64,000 nucleotides of DNA. It comes from Candidatus Peribacteraceae bacterium (GTDB taxonomy: Bacteria > Patescibacteriota > Gracilibacteria > Peribacterales > Peribacteraceae). Position 1 is the stretch's first letter, and every line of letters starts with the position of its first letter. Below the pieces are notes generated by a model. The model worked only from the letters and a program-made list of their open reading frames with translations, was not told the origin of the DNA and made no database searches. The translations under genes were made by a program, and so were the position numbers. Positions 7,522-16,046 of the stretch are shown one piece after another. Location: positions 1-64,000 of the forward strand of contig JAQVMW010000009.1 in the NCBI GenBank assembly GCA_028703445.1, read 5' to 3'.

Positions 7522-8127
7522 TCAATATTTCCGCATCACGCCGCGCACAACGCCCGCCACCTGCAGATCCTCCACAGCGTACATATCGGGGTAGGCGGTG
7601 TTCTCTGCCTGCAGGTAGAACTTCCCCTTATTTTTCTTGAGACGCTTTAAGGTGAATTCCCCGTCCAAGATACCCACGACGATATCATTCACTTTCGGTT
7701 CCCTGCCACGCTCCACGATCACGATGTCTCCCTCCTGGATGCCGGCGTTGATCATACTGTCGCCTTTGACGCGGAGCAGGAAAGTCTTGGCGCGGTCACG
7801 GACGAGAAAATCCTCGACAGTGATCTGTTCCTCCGCCTGTTCCTCCGCCGCCGTGGCGAAACCGGCCGCGATGGGACCGAAGAGCGGCAGAACCATGGGC
7901 TGCGGGCGCTCGAAGGTCTCCGGCATTTCGAGAATCTTGATGCGGCCTTTGGGATCCTTTTCCAGTTGCTTCTCACGCAGGAGTGCATTCACCACTTTGG
8001 CGATGGCGTTCTTGCTGCGCACGCCGAACGCGAGTGCGAGATCGGCAAGAGAGGGGGAGTATCCGCGCTTCGTCTGAAATTCGCGGATGTAGTTGAGCAC
8101 CGTGCGTTGATGGGGAGTGAGCGTCAT
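7522..8127 (-). CDS. lexA: LexA repressor, SOS regulator
   Basis: 201 residues. N-terminal winged helix (TPHQRTVLNYIREFQ, GYSPSLADLALAFGV), then the S24 autoprotease domain. The self-cleavage bond is A88-G89 (FGPIAAGFATAA), the catalytic serine is S124 (KGDSMINAGI) and the lysine is K161 (GEFTLKRL). All elements needed for RecA-stimulated self-cleavage are present. It is convergent with valS, only 3 bases apart. The promoter carries a palindrome (8164-8173) that is a good candidate operator, so autorepression is likely. Confidence 0.96.
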   Translation of the reverse strand: MTLTPHQRTVLNYIREFQTKRGYSPSLADLALAFGVRSKNAIAKVVNALLREKQLEKDPKGRIKILEMPETFERPQPMVLPLFGPIAAGFATAAEEQAEEQITVEDFLVRDRAKTFLLRVKGDSMINAGIQEGDIVIVERGREPKVNDIVVGILDGEFTLKRLKKNKGKFYLQAENTAYPDMYAVEDLQVAGVVRGVMRKY

Positions 8128-8153
8128 GAAGAGTGGGGGGACAACCGTCCACC

Positions 8154-8182
8154 ATCATAGGTGTACGATCGTATCCAATCAA
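8154..8182 (-). promoter_or_regulatory. lexA promoter with palindromic operator in the spacer
   Basis: Minus-strand TTGATT (8177-8182), 17-base spacer, TATGAT (8154-8159). The perfect 10-bp palindrome TACGATCGTA (8164-8173) lies between the two boxes, where a bound repressor would block RNA polymerase. The ATG follows 26 bases after the -10 box, an unusually long leader for this window. Confidence 0.65.
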
Positions 8183-8468
8183 GTGGACGAGTGCATGGGA
8201 ATCTGTCCCATTCTTTGGATGCTTTATCTTTTTCCACCTTTGTCGCCACAAAGGTGGAGCCAAAAGACTGGCGCGCCGACGCCCGCTCCGCTCGGCACCA
8301 CGCCTCCTCGGCGACTCCTCCAAGGATTCGGAGTCGCCTCGTCGGCCGCCCACCCTGCGGGATGGGCGAGATGGTGCCTTCCCCTTCACCCCCCGCGGCG
8401 CGCCCCTCCCGTTGTTGTGTACTGTTTCTGTGTGTTTTCTCCTATGTTTCTGCTGCTACTATTTCCTT
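8183..8468. other. Repeat-rich gap between lexA and the acetyltransferase
   Basis: No gene seen. It holds a perfect palindrome CCACCTTTGT (8234-8243) cgcc ACAAAGGTGG (8248-8257), then GC-rich sequence with further short inverted repeats (GGAGTCGCC, GGCGACTCC around 8308-8340). A related CCACCTTTGT hairpin lies near 49366. Confidence 0.5.
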
Positions 8469-9269
8469 ATGATCCGCGAGCTCCACGAAACCGACCGGCA
8501 GGCAATTCTCGATCTTGCGTACCAAAGAGAGCGGGAGAACCTGTTTCTGATTGGAAATCTGGAATCTTCTGCGGCGTTTTCGGAGAACCGTTTCTTCGGC
8601 GCATTCCGGAGGGACGATTTGCAGGCTGTGAGCGCATGGTTCGGGCGCTTCGGCTCGTTCGTGGCTGCTGGCGAAGAGGCGGCTATCCCTTCCGTTGTGG
8701 ATGCGGCGTTTGCCGCGAAAGTACACATCGAATCCGTGCCTATGGTTCAGCCGCGGGCTTCCATAGTCGTTCAGCATCTACGGCACCGTGGGTTTATTCC
8801 TCGGGTGGAACATTCGTCGCTGTTTCTGGAGCTCAAGCGGCAGGCATTCCGTCCGCAGGAATCAGCTGCACGACCCGCATGCGAGGCAGATCGCGATGCC
8901 CTGGTGCTCCTGCAGCGGGAACTCCACGATCAGACCAGCACTGCCCCTATTACTGAACGGGAACGTGGGAAGATCATGCTTGAAGGAGCGTTTGTCGTTG
9001 AGGAGGACGGACACATCGCCGCCACGGCGACGGCGGGGGTGCATTCGCGCCATTTTGTGCAGGCGGTTGGGGTCATCACCGATGTGCGGTTTCGCCGGCG
9101 CGGCCTCGCGGCGGGGTGCATGAGTGCGCTCTGTCAGCGCTGTTTTGCGGAAGGAAAAGAAGCCGTTTTGCTCTTCACGGAGGCCAATAATCTGGCCGCA
9201 CAGGCCCTCTATGCGAAGCTGGGATTTACGGTGATCGGGAAGTTTCTGCTGGCGGAGTATCAATCGTAG
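8469..9269 (+). CDS. GNAT-family N-acetyltransferase
   Basis: 266 residues from the ATG at 8469 (MIRELHETDRQAILDL). The C-terminal third is a GNAT acetyl-CoA fold: VVEEDGHIAATATAGVHS, then motif A as GVITDVRFRRRGLAAGCMSAL, then LLFTEANNLAAQALYAKLGF and TVIGKFLLAEY. The N-terminal part (ERENLFLIGNLESS) resembles the first half of two-domain GNAT proteins. The substrate is unknown. The frame is open upstream of 8469 but that part translates repeat DNA. Confidence 0.85.
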   Translation: MIRELHETDRQAILDLAYQRERENLFLIGNLESSAAFSENRFFGAFRRDDLQAVSAWFGRFGSFVAAGEEAAIPSVVDAAFAAKVHIESVPMVQPRASIVVQHLRHRGFIPRVEHSSLFLELKRQAFRPQESAARPACEADRDALVLLQRELHDQTSTAPITERERGKIMLEGAFVVEEDGHIAATATAGVHSRHFVQAVGVITDVRFRRRGLAAGCMSALCQRCFAEGKEAVLLFTEANNLAAQALYAKLGFTVIGKFLLAEYQS

Positions 9270-9313
9270 GTGCTTTTCCGGATTCCGAAACAGCATCCCT
9301 TCGCGGGTGCGAT

Positions 9314-10513
9314 TTAGGAAGGAATATTTCGCCAGACCGGTTGTATGAGAAGAAAGAGAAACAGAAGCAACGTTCCTCCGACGATGGCGACGAGAAGGAA
9401 TGCTAGGGAGAGGTTTCCGGTTTGGTCCGCAATTTTCCCGAGAAAAGGGATTGCTGCAGCAAAGAGAACGCGTCCGCTCAAGGATCTGATGGAGAGAACG
9501 GTCGCCCGTACGTCGGAGTTCGTCATGCGGTTCACCATATCGCTCGTAAGTGGAGAGAGAAATGCCCAGGCGATGCGCCCGAGGAAAAAGAACGCCATGC
9601 CCCAGAGTGCAGAAACCGCACCTAGGGCGAAGTAGCATCCGACGACGGTCAGTGCGATGAAGACGAGGAAAGAGCGGTCATCAATCGTTTTGGCGATAGC
9701 ATGTGTTTTTCGTGCAGCCAGAGCTCCGATAGTGACGATGGAGGCATGCATGACGCCGAAGAACGCCAAGGGAAGGCCAATGGCGATTTGGTAAGGTTGC
9801 GTGAGCCAAAAGAGCGAGAGTGTCATTGTGGAGATAACGGCGTGAAGGGCAATGATGCTACGGAGCGGGACATTGTGGAAAAGCGTATGCGTGCAGATTT
9901 TCCATATTTCTTTCATATGCTCTGTGCCCTGTAACTTATGTCGATGCGGTTCTACGAGGGAAATCGCCATGAGAACCCCGCAGATTGTCGTGCCGAAGGT
10001 CAGCCATGCGGAAAAGCGAAGACTCCAGAATGCAATGATGCCTCCGAGAATACTCGCGCACGCCTCGGCGAGCATCATGAAGAACGAGCGCAGACCTGCA
10101 ACATGACGATAGTGTTGAGTTTCACTCAGTTCTGCGAGTGAATCATACGCGATGGCTTCCGTTGTTCCTGAGGAGAGACTGGAGCCGATGCCCATGAGCA
10201 ATTCTCCCAAGAGAAAGTGAGCGAATGAGAATCCTGCTCCGTACCAGAACCATCCGGCACACCAGAAGATCGTTGCAGCGATGAGAGTATTACGTCTTCC
10301 CCAACGATCAGAAAGATAGCCGGTAGGCACTTCCAGAAGGACGATTTCCAGTGCAAAGATCGCTTCGATCAGATAGATTTGCGTGAGCGAGAGGTTGTTC
10401 TCGCGGTAGAAAGGGATGAGGACCGGAATCAGAAAGATAGCTCCTTGCAACGCTTCGAGCGCATAGAGCTTCCAGATATTGGCTCGGAGCAGATGTTTTC
10501 TTCGGACATCCAT
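9314..10513 (-). CDS. Major facilitator superfamily transporter
   Basis: 399 residues with about 12 hydrophobic segments. The loop 2-3 signature is present (GYLSDRWGRRNTLIAA) after an acidic/proline motif (LEVPTG). The overall look is of a drug/proton or unknown-solute exporter. It is a paralogue of the next gene upstream (10584-11768): both begin with an R-x-NIWKLYxLxA motif and share the EVP(T/S)GY-DRWGRRNTL block, so the pair arose by tandem duplication. The substrate cannot be inferred. Confidence 0.9.
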   Translation of the reverse strand: MDVRRKHLLRANIWKLYALEALQGAIFLIPVLIPFYRENNLSLTQIYLIEAIFALEIVLLEVPTGYLSDRWGRRNTLIAATIFWCAGWFWYGAGFSFAHFLLGELLMGIGSSLSSGTTEAIAYDSLAELSETQHYRHVAGLRSFFMMLAEACASILGGIIAFWSLRFSAWLTFGTTICGVLMAISLVEPHRHKLQGTEHMKEIWKICTHTLFHNVPLRSIIALHAVISTMTLSLFWLTQPYQIAIGLPLAFFGVMHASIVTIGALAARKTHAIAKTIDDRSFLVFIALTVVGCYFALGAVSALWGMAFFFLGRIAWAFLSPLTSDMVNRMTNSDVRATVLSIRSLSGRVLFAAAIPFLGKIADQTGNLSLAFLLVAIVGGTLLLFLFLLIQPVWRNIPS

Positions 10514-10544
10514 GTTCGAAGAATATCATAGCAGCAGCCGCCTG

Positions 10545-10564
10545 CCCTGAGCGAAGTCGAAGGG
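10545..10564. repeat. CTCAGGG/CCTTCGAC palindrome
   Basis: CCCTGAGCGAAGTCGAAGGG between the two transporter genes, one copy of a dispersed palindromic family also seen at 23142, 25525, 29504, 46528, 49742 and 54744. Confidence 0.75.
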
Positions 10565-10583
10565 TTCCTGGCCGCGGTTTTTG

Positions 10584-11768
10584 TCATTCGATCTTCGCCC
10601 TCCTCGTCATCACAAACGTAACCGCCAGCGCCGCAATGCCGATGCATCCGGTGAGCAGCAGCGCGAAGGAGAGTGAAAAGGCATCGGCCATGTATCCAAG
10701 AAAGGGTGTCAGGAGTGCAAAGAGGAGGCGGGCGGCGAAGGAGCGGATCGAGAGGACCGTTGCGCGGATATCGGAGGTGATGTGACGGTTCATCAGGTTG
10801 CTCGTGATCGGGTCGAAGAAGCCGAAGGCCATGCCTTCGATGATGAAGAACGCGAGTCCCCACGTGGCCGAAACGGCGCCCAAACCGAAGCAGGTGAGGA
10901 GCAGGACGAAGGCGATGATAAAGAGGCTTGAGAGGCTTTCCGCTTTCTTGCCCAGTCGGTGGGCTTCTTTATAGGCGAGCGCGCCCAGCAGGCACATGGC
11001 GGCGTTCGTAATACCGAAGGAGGTCAGTGGCAGACCGATCTCCAGCTGGTAGCTCTGCAAAAACCAGAACAGCTGCAAGTCGATTGCGGCGATGACCGTG
11101 AAGAGGACGATCAGACCCCGAAGAATTTTGTGGTGGACGAGGGCGTGCGTGAAGATTCTGCCCATGGCCTTGAGATGTTGTGTTTCTTTCATGATCATGC
11201 GGTTCGGTTCCACCAGAGTGAAGGAGATCAGGGTACTGAAGCCGAAGAGTGTGACGTCCGCCCAGAAGGGGAGCCGTAAGCTTACGACAGCCAGGAATCC
11301 GACAAGGAGAGAGGTCAAAGTCTTGCTTCCCAGTGCGAAGAATCCCTGCAGTCCGTTCACTTTGAGGTAGCGTTTCTCTTCACCAAGCGCCGAGAGCGTG
11401 TCGTAGGTGAGTGCCTCCGTCGTTCCCGAGTGGAAGCTCGATCCAATGGCCAACAACACTTCGGCGATGAGAAACCCCCAGAATCCCGACGTGACGGCGT
11501 AGGTGAGCATACCGAGAAAGAGTGCGAAGGAGCCGAGCAGGAGCGTATTCCTTCTGCCCCAGCGGTCTGCGGCGTAGCCGGAGGGTACCTCCAGCACGAC
11601 CAGGACGATCGAGTAGATCGATTGCAGCAGAAATGCCTGCTGAAGCGTGAGGCCGTATTTCTGCTGGAAGGGGAGCAGGATGGGCAGTGCGAAACCGAAC
11701 GTCGCAGTGGCGCTCAGAACGTAGAGTTTCCAGATGTTGCTACGGAGAGCGGTGTTGGGATTCTGCAC
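10584..11768 (-). CDS. Major facilitator superfamily transporter (paralogue)
   Basis: 394 residues, same architecture as 9314-10513: SNIWKLYVLSATATFGFA at the start, LEVPSGYAADRWGRRNTLLL as the loop 2-3 motif, and YDTLSALGEEKRYLKVNGLQG in the first half of the domain. It ends in a basic FVMTRRAKIE. Separated from the neighbour by 70 bases holding a palindromic repeat, so the two may be transcribed separately. Confidence 0.9.
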   Translation of the reverse strand: MQNPNTALRSNIWKLYVLSATATFGFALPILLPFQQKYGLTLQQAFLLQSIYSIVLVVLEVPSGYAADRWGRRNTLLLGSFALFLGMLTYAVTSGFWGFLIAEVLLAIGSSFHSGTTEALTYDTLSALGEEKRYLKVNGLQGFFALGSKTLTSLLVGFLAVVSLRLPFWADVTLFGFSTLISFTLVEPNRMIMKETQHLKAMGRIFTHALVHHKILRGLIVLFTVIAAIDLQLFWFLQSYQLEIGLPLTSFGITNAAMCLLGALAYKEAHRLGKKAESLSSLFIIAFVLLLTCFGLGAVSATWGLAFFIIEGMAFGFFDPITSNLMNRHITSDIRATVLSIRSFAARLLFALLTPFLGYMADAFSLSFALLLTGCIGIAALAVTFVMTRRAKIE

Positions 11769-11784
11769 GGGATAGAGTGTACAG

Positions 11785-11857
11785 GGAGGTAGCTCGTAGC
11801 TGGTAGCTGGTAGCTCGGAAACAGATCCCGAACTACTGGCTACGAACTACCAACTAC
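11785..11857. repeat. GTAGCT-word cluster with inverted arms
   Basis: GTAGCTCGTAGCTGGTAGCT on one arm, then GAACTACTGGCTACGAACTA and CCAACTACCC on the other. The arms pair imperfectly and may serve as the terminator of the minus-strand MFS leader or of the gene beyond. Not related in sequence to the TTAGGG-like clusters but built the same way. Confidence 0.55.
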
Positions 11858-12756
11858 CCTTCGATCACATCCAATTCCTTCAGCTTACTCAACTCCAGAT
11901 AGGTGATCGTCCACACGTTCTGGCGGAAGACCTCGATGTAGGCGAAGAGGTAGCTGGCGAATCCCAAAATGATCAGGCCGATCACGGCGCCGATGCCGAT
12001 GGCAATGCCTATCGGGAGGAAACTCGAGAAGAGGAAGACGATTCCAATGATGATGCCGGGGATGAGGAAGATCATGATGACATTCAGGAAGATTCGGAGA
12101 CTGATGAGGAAGCCCAAAATGAGCAGGAAGACCACGTGTCCCAGATAACTGATAACAAGTTTGAAGCTCGCTCGCATTGCCTGCCCGATGCCGAGTTTAC
12201 GAATGACCACGCCTTCCTCTGACATGATGAAGAAGAAACGAAGGACATTGGTGCCGATGAAGAAGAGAATCAAAAGGAAAATACCGAAAAGAGCAATCTC
12301 CGGACTATAACGGAGCAAGAGCGAACTTAAGGTGATGACCATCGAAATGCTGCTGAGGAAGAAGAATTCATGGATCGCGAAGAGCGGGAAGAAGTTGTAT
12401 ACGGAAAGCACCAGGCCGCCCTTCACCTCTTCCTTTTTGTAGGATTTTGCCGCGAGGCCGATGATTGCGCCTTTGGCAAAATGGGGGAAGATCCATTCGA
12501 TGAAGATCAGGATGAGGAAGAATGTGACGATGGCAACCACCCACCCGAATGAGAGATACTCACTCAGCAACTCCACGTCGGCGAAAAAGCCAATGGGGTC
12601 GCCCTGCAGGTAACTGATCAGAAACCAGGTCTGATAGACAAGGAGTTTGGTGTTGAGCAGTGTTTCCAGGAGCGACGAGGCGAACCCCCACCTGCGGAGT
12701 TGGCGCTCCTTGAGAGTAATCGCCCAGGCTTGTGCGATGATCTCGCGCGGATTCAT
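11854..12756 (-). CDS. Conserved-looking integral membrane protein
   Basis: 300 residues, about six membrane spans, several very isoleucine/leucine-rich (LIFIEWIFPHFAKGA; IFLNVIMIFLIPGIIIG). The N-terminus MNPREIIAQAWAITLKERQL resembles soluble starts of glycerophosphodiester-phosphodiesterase-type membrane domains, but I do not assign it. Its ATG overlaps the stop of the upstream LCP gene in an ATGA, so it is translationally coupled and probably acts in the same envelope process. Confidence 0.75.
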   Translation of the reverse strand: MNPREIIAQAWAITLKERQLRRWGFASSLLETLLNTKLLVYQTWFLISYLQGDPIGFFADVELLSEYLSFGWVVAIVTFFLILIFIEWIFPHFAKGAIIGLAAKSYKKEEVKGGLVLSVYNFFPLFAIHEFFFLSSISMVITLSSLLLRYSPEIALFGIFLLILFFIGTNVLRFFFIMSEEGVVIRKLGIGQAMRASFKLVISYLGHVVFLLILGFLISLRIFLNVIMIFLIPGIIIGIVFLFSSFLPIGIAIGIGAVIGLIILGFASYLFAYIEVFRQNVWTITYLELSKLKELDVIEG

Positions 12757-14300
12757 GGGGTGGTCAGGAGGTCCTGGAGGGGCTGGAATGCATAGTCGTC
12801 GAGCACGATCACGATCTGTTCCATCTGCCCTTCGGGAATGAACGGAACGGGATTCGTCACGATGGGGAAATGAAGAAGATCCGAGAAGAAGTTCTTCGCC
12901 ATGGCATCCTCCGGATTCTTGGCGTAGACATAGCTTCCCATGTTGGCGGCTTCCAGATTCGCTTTCGGCACATCCATATTTTCGATTCTCTCGACGTCAT
13001 AGCCGTACCGGATCAATTCGTTGCCGAGCTTGCGTGCCAGACCGCTCTTCGCGCCCGCGTTCAAGACGGCGATTTTCGGATGTGCGAGGAAGATCGCGCG
13101 TTGGCGGAAGAGGAGCGAACTGAGCGTCTCTACCTGTTTCCACGTCACCGGGAATTCCGGAATGGAAACGGGGAGCAGAATCGATGCTCCATCAAATTGG
13201 TCGCGTGGCGGGGTGTAGAGGAAACCGCCCGGTTCCACGATACTGTCGAAGAGGCCATTGCGGTCATTGAGCTGCATGGTGATGAGATGATCGGAAGTCA
13301 TATCCTCCGCAAGACCGGCCAGAGAGATGAGTTCGCGCACGGTCATCGTCATGAGGACGTTGTCCGAGAAGACCTTCAGCAGATCCGTGACGGTTGTAGG
13401 ATTTTTGTAGAGGCCTTTCTTCTGCACTTTTTCCCCGATGGCAACGATGATCTGCTGCTGGCGTGCGGAACGGTCGAAGTCGCTTGAGGTGTGCCGGCTG
13501 CGCGCGTACTTGAGGGCGGTTTTTCCGTCGAGGTGCGCGGGTCCGGCGGGAATTTCGAACGGCTCGTATCCGTAATTTTCGTCAGGGTACTCCGTGTCAT
13601 TGATAGCCTCGGGTACGATGACGTCGATACCGCCGATCGCATCCACGGCCTGCTCAAACCCGGTGAAGTTCGCCTTGATCACGTGGTGGATTGGAAGGTT
13701 GAGGTGCGCCCCGATCGTGGCGCCGAGCTCTTTCATCGCTTCCAGAGAGGCTTCGCGATCGTCCTTGCCCTGACGCTTCAGCAGGATTTTGTAGTCGCGG
13801 TACAGACTGTTGATGCGGCCCTTGCCCATCTTCTCGCTCTTGAGGAAGTACAGATCGCGGGGGAGCGAGAGCAGGACGATGCTCTTGGTGTTCGCGGGGT
13901 CGAAACTTGCCACCATGATCGTATCCGTCAGGTCTTTGCCGTCGTGGCCGGCATCCCCCTGGCCGAGCAGGAGGATGTTCGTGAAGCCCTGCTCATCCTT
14001 CGGCAGTTCCGTTCCCGTGAGCGAGACCAAAGAGCGCATGGAAATGATGTGCAAGCTCACGAGCGCTTTCACCGTTCCGGCAAAGAGCAGAAACGCGCAG
14101 AGGACGGCGATGAGCACGAGCAGGAAGCGCTTGAGCAGCAGCGTGCGGCGTGAGGAGCGCGCTTCTTCCTCTTTGCGCATTTTCCAACTTCGGTACCATC
14201 CCGTGAGCGGCCGCAGAATACCGATGATGAGCGGCAGCTTCGCCCACGGAAAACGATGTTTCTTGCGCGCCTCGGTGACGCGACGAACTTGGAAGGACAT
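12753..14300 (-). CDS. LytR-CpsA-Psr (LCP) family cell-wall polymer ligase
   Basis: 515 residues from the ATG at 14300 (MSFQVRRVTEARKK); an upstream ATG at 14336 is possible. A basic cytoplasmic segment, one membrane anchor (LLLKRFLLVLIAVLCAFLLF), then the extracytoplasmic LCP domain: NILLLGQGDAGHDG, LTDTIMVASFDPANT, LSLPRDLYF, FEQAVDAIGGIDVIVPE and the arginine-rich KYARSRHTSSDFDRSARQQQ. The C-terminal ~120 residues resemble the LytR_C domain (IAVLNAGAKSGLARKLGNEL). LCP enzymes move lipid-linked glycopolymers onto peptidoglycan or protein. Coupled to the downstream membrane protein by a 4-base overlap. Confidence 0.93.
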   Translation of the reverse strand: MSFQVRRVTEARKKHRFPWAKLPLIIGILRPLTGWYRSWKMRKEEEARSSRRTLLLKRFLLVLIAVLCAFLLFAGTVKALVSLHIISMRSLVSLTGTELPKDEQGFTNILLLGQGDAGHDGKDLTDTIMVASFDPANTKSIVLLSLPRDLYFLKSEKMGKGRINSLYRDYKILLKRQGKDDREASLEAMKELGATIGAHLNLPIHHVIKANFTGFEQAVDAIGGIDVIVPEAINDTEYPDENYGYEPFEIPAGPAHLDGKTALKYARSRHTSSDFDRSARQQQIIVAIGEKVQKKGLYKNPTTVTDLLKVFSDNVLMTMTVRELISLAGLAEDMTSDHLITMQLNDRNGLFDSIVEPGGFLYTPPRDQFDGASILLPVSIPEFPVTWKQVETLSSLLFRQRAIFLAHPKIAVLNAGAKSGLARKLGNELIRYGYDVERIENMDVPKANLEAANMGSYVYAKNPEDAMAKNFFSDLLHFPIVTNPVPFIPEGQMEQIVIVLDDYAFQPLQDLLTTP

Positions 14301-14369
14301 CGGAGACAGTCTAGAGAAAAACGATGCCCAAGACAAAGATTCTCCGCATCACGAAACCGCAGCGAAAGG

Positions 14370-14663
14370 TTATGCCTCCTTTTTTACACAAGATTCTATG
14401 GGTTGCTTTACAGACTCAATAACTCCGTCGAGTCTTGTGATGACAGTAATGGTGCCTTCTTCATTCTGCCACCTCCAACGTCCGTCACGGAATTGCAGGT
14501 TTGGCATGAAGGGCACTCCAAGGTTCGTACGCACGGCCTGTTCCCAAAAGTGAATGTCTGCTGCCACCATTGCTGCGCGATCCATCCACTCGAGCTTCTT
14601 TCCCACTTCGACGGTCTGCTCTGGAATATCGGCAATGGCTTTGTAGGGAGGCATTGGATTCAT
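14370..14663 (-). CDS. Hypothetical protein, 97 aa
   Basis: Starts MNPMPPYKAIADIPEQ. It contains a helix-like LEWMDRAAMVAADIHFWEQ and a strand-rich FRDGRWRWQNEEGTITVITR. No signal peptide or membrane span and no family recognised. It lies downstream of rplL but after a strong terminator, so probably not part of that operon. Confidence 0.6.
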   Translation of the reverse strand: MNPMPPYKAIADIPEQTVEVGKKLEWMDRAAMVAADIHFWEQAVRTNLGVPFMPNLQFRDGRWRWQNEEGTITVITRLDGVIESVKQPIESCVKKEA

Positions 14664-14718
14664 GAGAACGAAAGGAGTGCAGCGTATTTTTCCGCATGAC
14701 AGGCGCAAGGCAATAATC

Positions 14719-14763
14719 TCAAAAAAACCGCAGCCGAGGCTCCGTACGAACCCCAGCTGCGGT
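14719..14763 (-). terminator. rplL terminator
   Basis: On the minus strand CCGCAGC ... GCTGCGG with a central GTTCGTACGGAGCC, followed by seven T. It ends the rplJ-rplL unit 12 bases after the rplL stop. Confidence 0.85.
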
Positions 14764-14774
14764 ACAAACCAAAT

Positions 14775-15209
14775 TTACTTCAACGTGACCTTTGCACCGG
14801 CGGCCTCGAGCTTCTTCTTCATCTCGTCGGCATCCTTCTTGGCGACGCCCTCCTTGAGCACCTTGGGTGCGCTGTCCACGGCGGCCTTGGCCTCGCCGAG
14901 GCCCAGTCCCGTGATCTCGCGGACCACCTTGATCACGGCGATCTTTTGCGCGCCGGAATCGGTGAGTTCCACGTTGAACGAGGATTTCTCCTCGGCGGCT
15001 TCACCACCCCCTGCTGCGGGAGCGGCTGCCACGGCCACAGGGGCGGCGGCGGAAATGCCGTACACTTTTTCCATGTACTTCACGACGTTATTCAGCTGCA
15101 CGACATTCAGCTTCTCAACGGCGTCAATGACCGCTTTCTCTCCTGCGGAGAGGACCGGTGCCACGTCGCTCGCGAGCGACGGTGGCGGTGCGTCTGCGAC
15201 GTCTGCCAT
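14775..15209 (-). CDS. rplL: Ribosomal protein bL12 (L7/L12)
   Basis: 144 residues: N-terminal dimerisation helices ([19 protein letters not shown]), an alanine/proline-rich hinge ([16 protein letters not shown]), and the conserved C-terminal factor-binding domain ([38 protein letters not shown]). It is about 20 residues longer than usual because of an N-terminal extension ([15 protein letters not shown]). It binds bL10 to form the ribosome stalk and recruits translation GTPases. Second gene of the rplJ-rplL operon; the 30-base gap holds TTAGGG-like words. Confidence 0.97.
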   Translation of the reverse strand: MADVADAPPPSLASDVAPVLSAGEKAVIDAVEKLNVVQLNNVVKYMEKVYGISAAAPVAVAAAPAAGGGEAAEEKSSFNVELTDSGAQKIAVIKVVREITGLGLGEAKAAVDSAPKVLKEGVAKKDADEMKKKLEAAGAKVTLK

Positions 15210-15239
15210 GATAAGAGGGGGAAGGGGATAGGGGTAGGG

Positions 15240-15782
15240 TTAGGACGCGGAGGGAGTGGCTTCCTTCTTCTTGGCAAGCTCCGAGAGACCGCGGGCCATA
15301 CCGGTGAGCGGGGAGGAGCAGATGCTGGCAAAGGAAACCAATGGAGATTGCAGCATCGAAGCGAACATCGCGAGCAGTTGTTCCCTGCCCGGCATCTTGG
15401 CCATTTCGATGGCCTCTTCTTTTGTGAGGAGTTTGCCGTCGTAGATGCCGCCGATGATCTTCACCTGGGCGTGATCCTTGGCGAATTTGAAAGCGACCTG
15501 CGCGCCCGAGAGGGGATCGGCGAAACTGAAGATACAGGCGACCGGCCCCGTCAGATTCTTCTCAGAGATCTCGGGGAGGTTACTTGCCTTGGTGGCGAGG
15601 CGCATGAGCGTCTTCTTAGCCACTTTCATTTCGGCATTGGCTTCACGAAGTTTCTGGCGGAGTTCGCCGACTTCGCTCACTTTGAGCCCGATGTACTGGG
15701 CGAACATCAGCGACCGTGCTTTGTTCATTTTCTCTGTGAGCGTTGCGAGCTGTGCCTCTTTCTGTGCGCGGGTAACGGGCAT
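15240..15782 (-). CDS. rplJ: Ribosomal protein uL10
   Basis: 180 residues from the ATG at 15782 (MPVTRAQKEAQLATLTEKM). Conserved blocks: ARSLMFAQYIGLKVSEVGEL, LREANAEMKVAKKTLMRLA, LTGPVACIFSFADP and KIIGGIYDGKLLTKEEAIEM, then the C-terminal helix that binds bL12 dimers. The frame is open upstream, but that stretch translates the structured leader and TTAGGG-like words. Expression is probably controlled by the leader, where bL10 typically represses its own operon. Confidence 0.96.
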   Translation of the reverse strand: MPVTRAQKEAQLATLTEKMNKARSLMFAQYIGLKVSEVGELRQKLREANAEMKVAKKTLMRLATKASNLPEISEKNLTGPVACIFSFADPLSGAQVAFKFAKDHAQVKIIGGIYDGKLLTKEEAIEMAKMPGREQLLAMFASMLQSPLVSFASICSSPLTGMARGLSELAKKKEATPSAS

Positions 15783-15975
15783 GTTCTGGGGGGTAGGGTT
15801 AGGGTTAGGAGTAGGGGGTAGGGCGTAGGGGCAGATACAAAAATCTCCCGTTTGACCGGGAGACCAGCGAGGCACACGGCACGAAGCACCAAGTCGGAAC
15901 CGGGTGGCCGATGCTGTATGCCTCGGAGGGGCTTATTTCGGCCTGCGGCCTTGTGCCCTCGGTCTTCGGTCGAAG
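15783..15975 (-). promoter_or_regulatory. bL10 (rplJ) leader with attenuator-like hairpin
   Basis: The leader of about 190 nt contains a long stem (arms CGAGGCATAC and GTGTGCCTCG on the minus strand, 15868-15931) around a bulged region GGCCACCCGGTTCCGACTTG, as in L10-binding leaders. Immediately downstream is CTCCCG-gtcaaa-CGGGAG followed by ATTTTTGT (15838-15862), a Rho-independent terminator sited before the gene. This fits transcription attenuation of rplJ-rplL. TTAGGG-like words fill 15786-15830, between the hairpin and the ATG. Confidence 0.7.
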
Positions 15976-15979
15976 CCCA

Positions 15980-16007
15980 AGAATAGAGAGAAATAGCCGG
16001 GAGTCAA
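15980..16007 (-). promoter_or_regulatory. rplJ-rplL promoter
   Basis: Minus-strand TTGACT (16002-16007), 16-base spacer, TATTCT (15980-15985). The predicted start is near 15973, at the head of the structured leader. Confidence 0.65.
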
Positions 16008-16046
16008 TAATTCTGCACGGATTTATATTGCCCGGTAAGCAATCAA

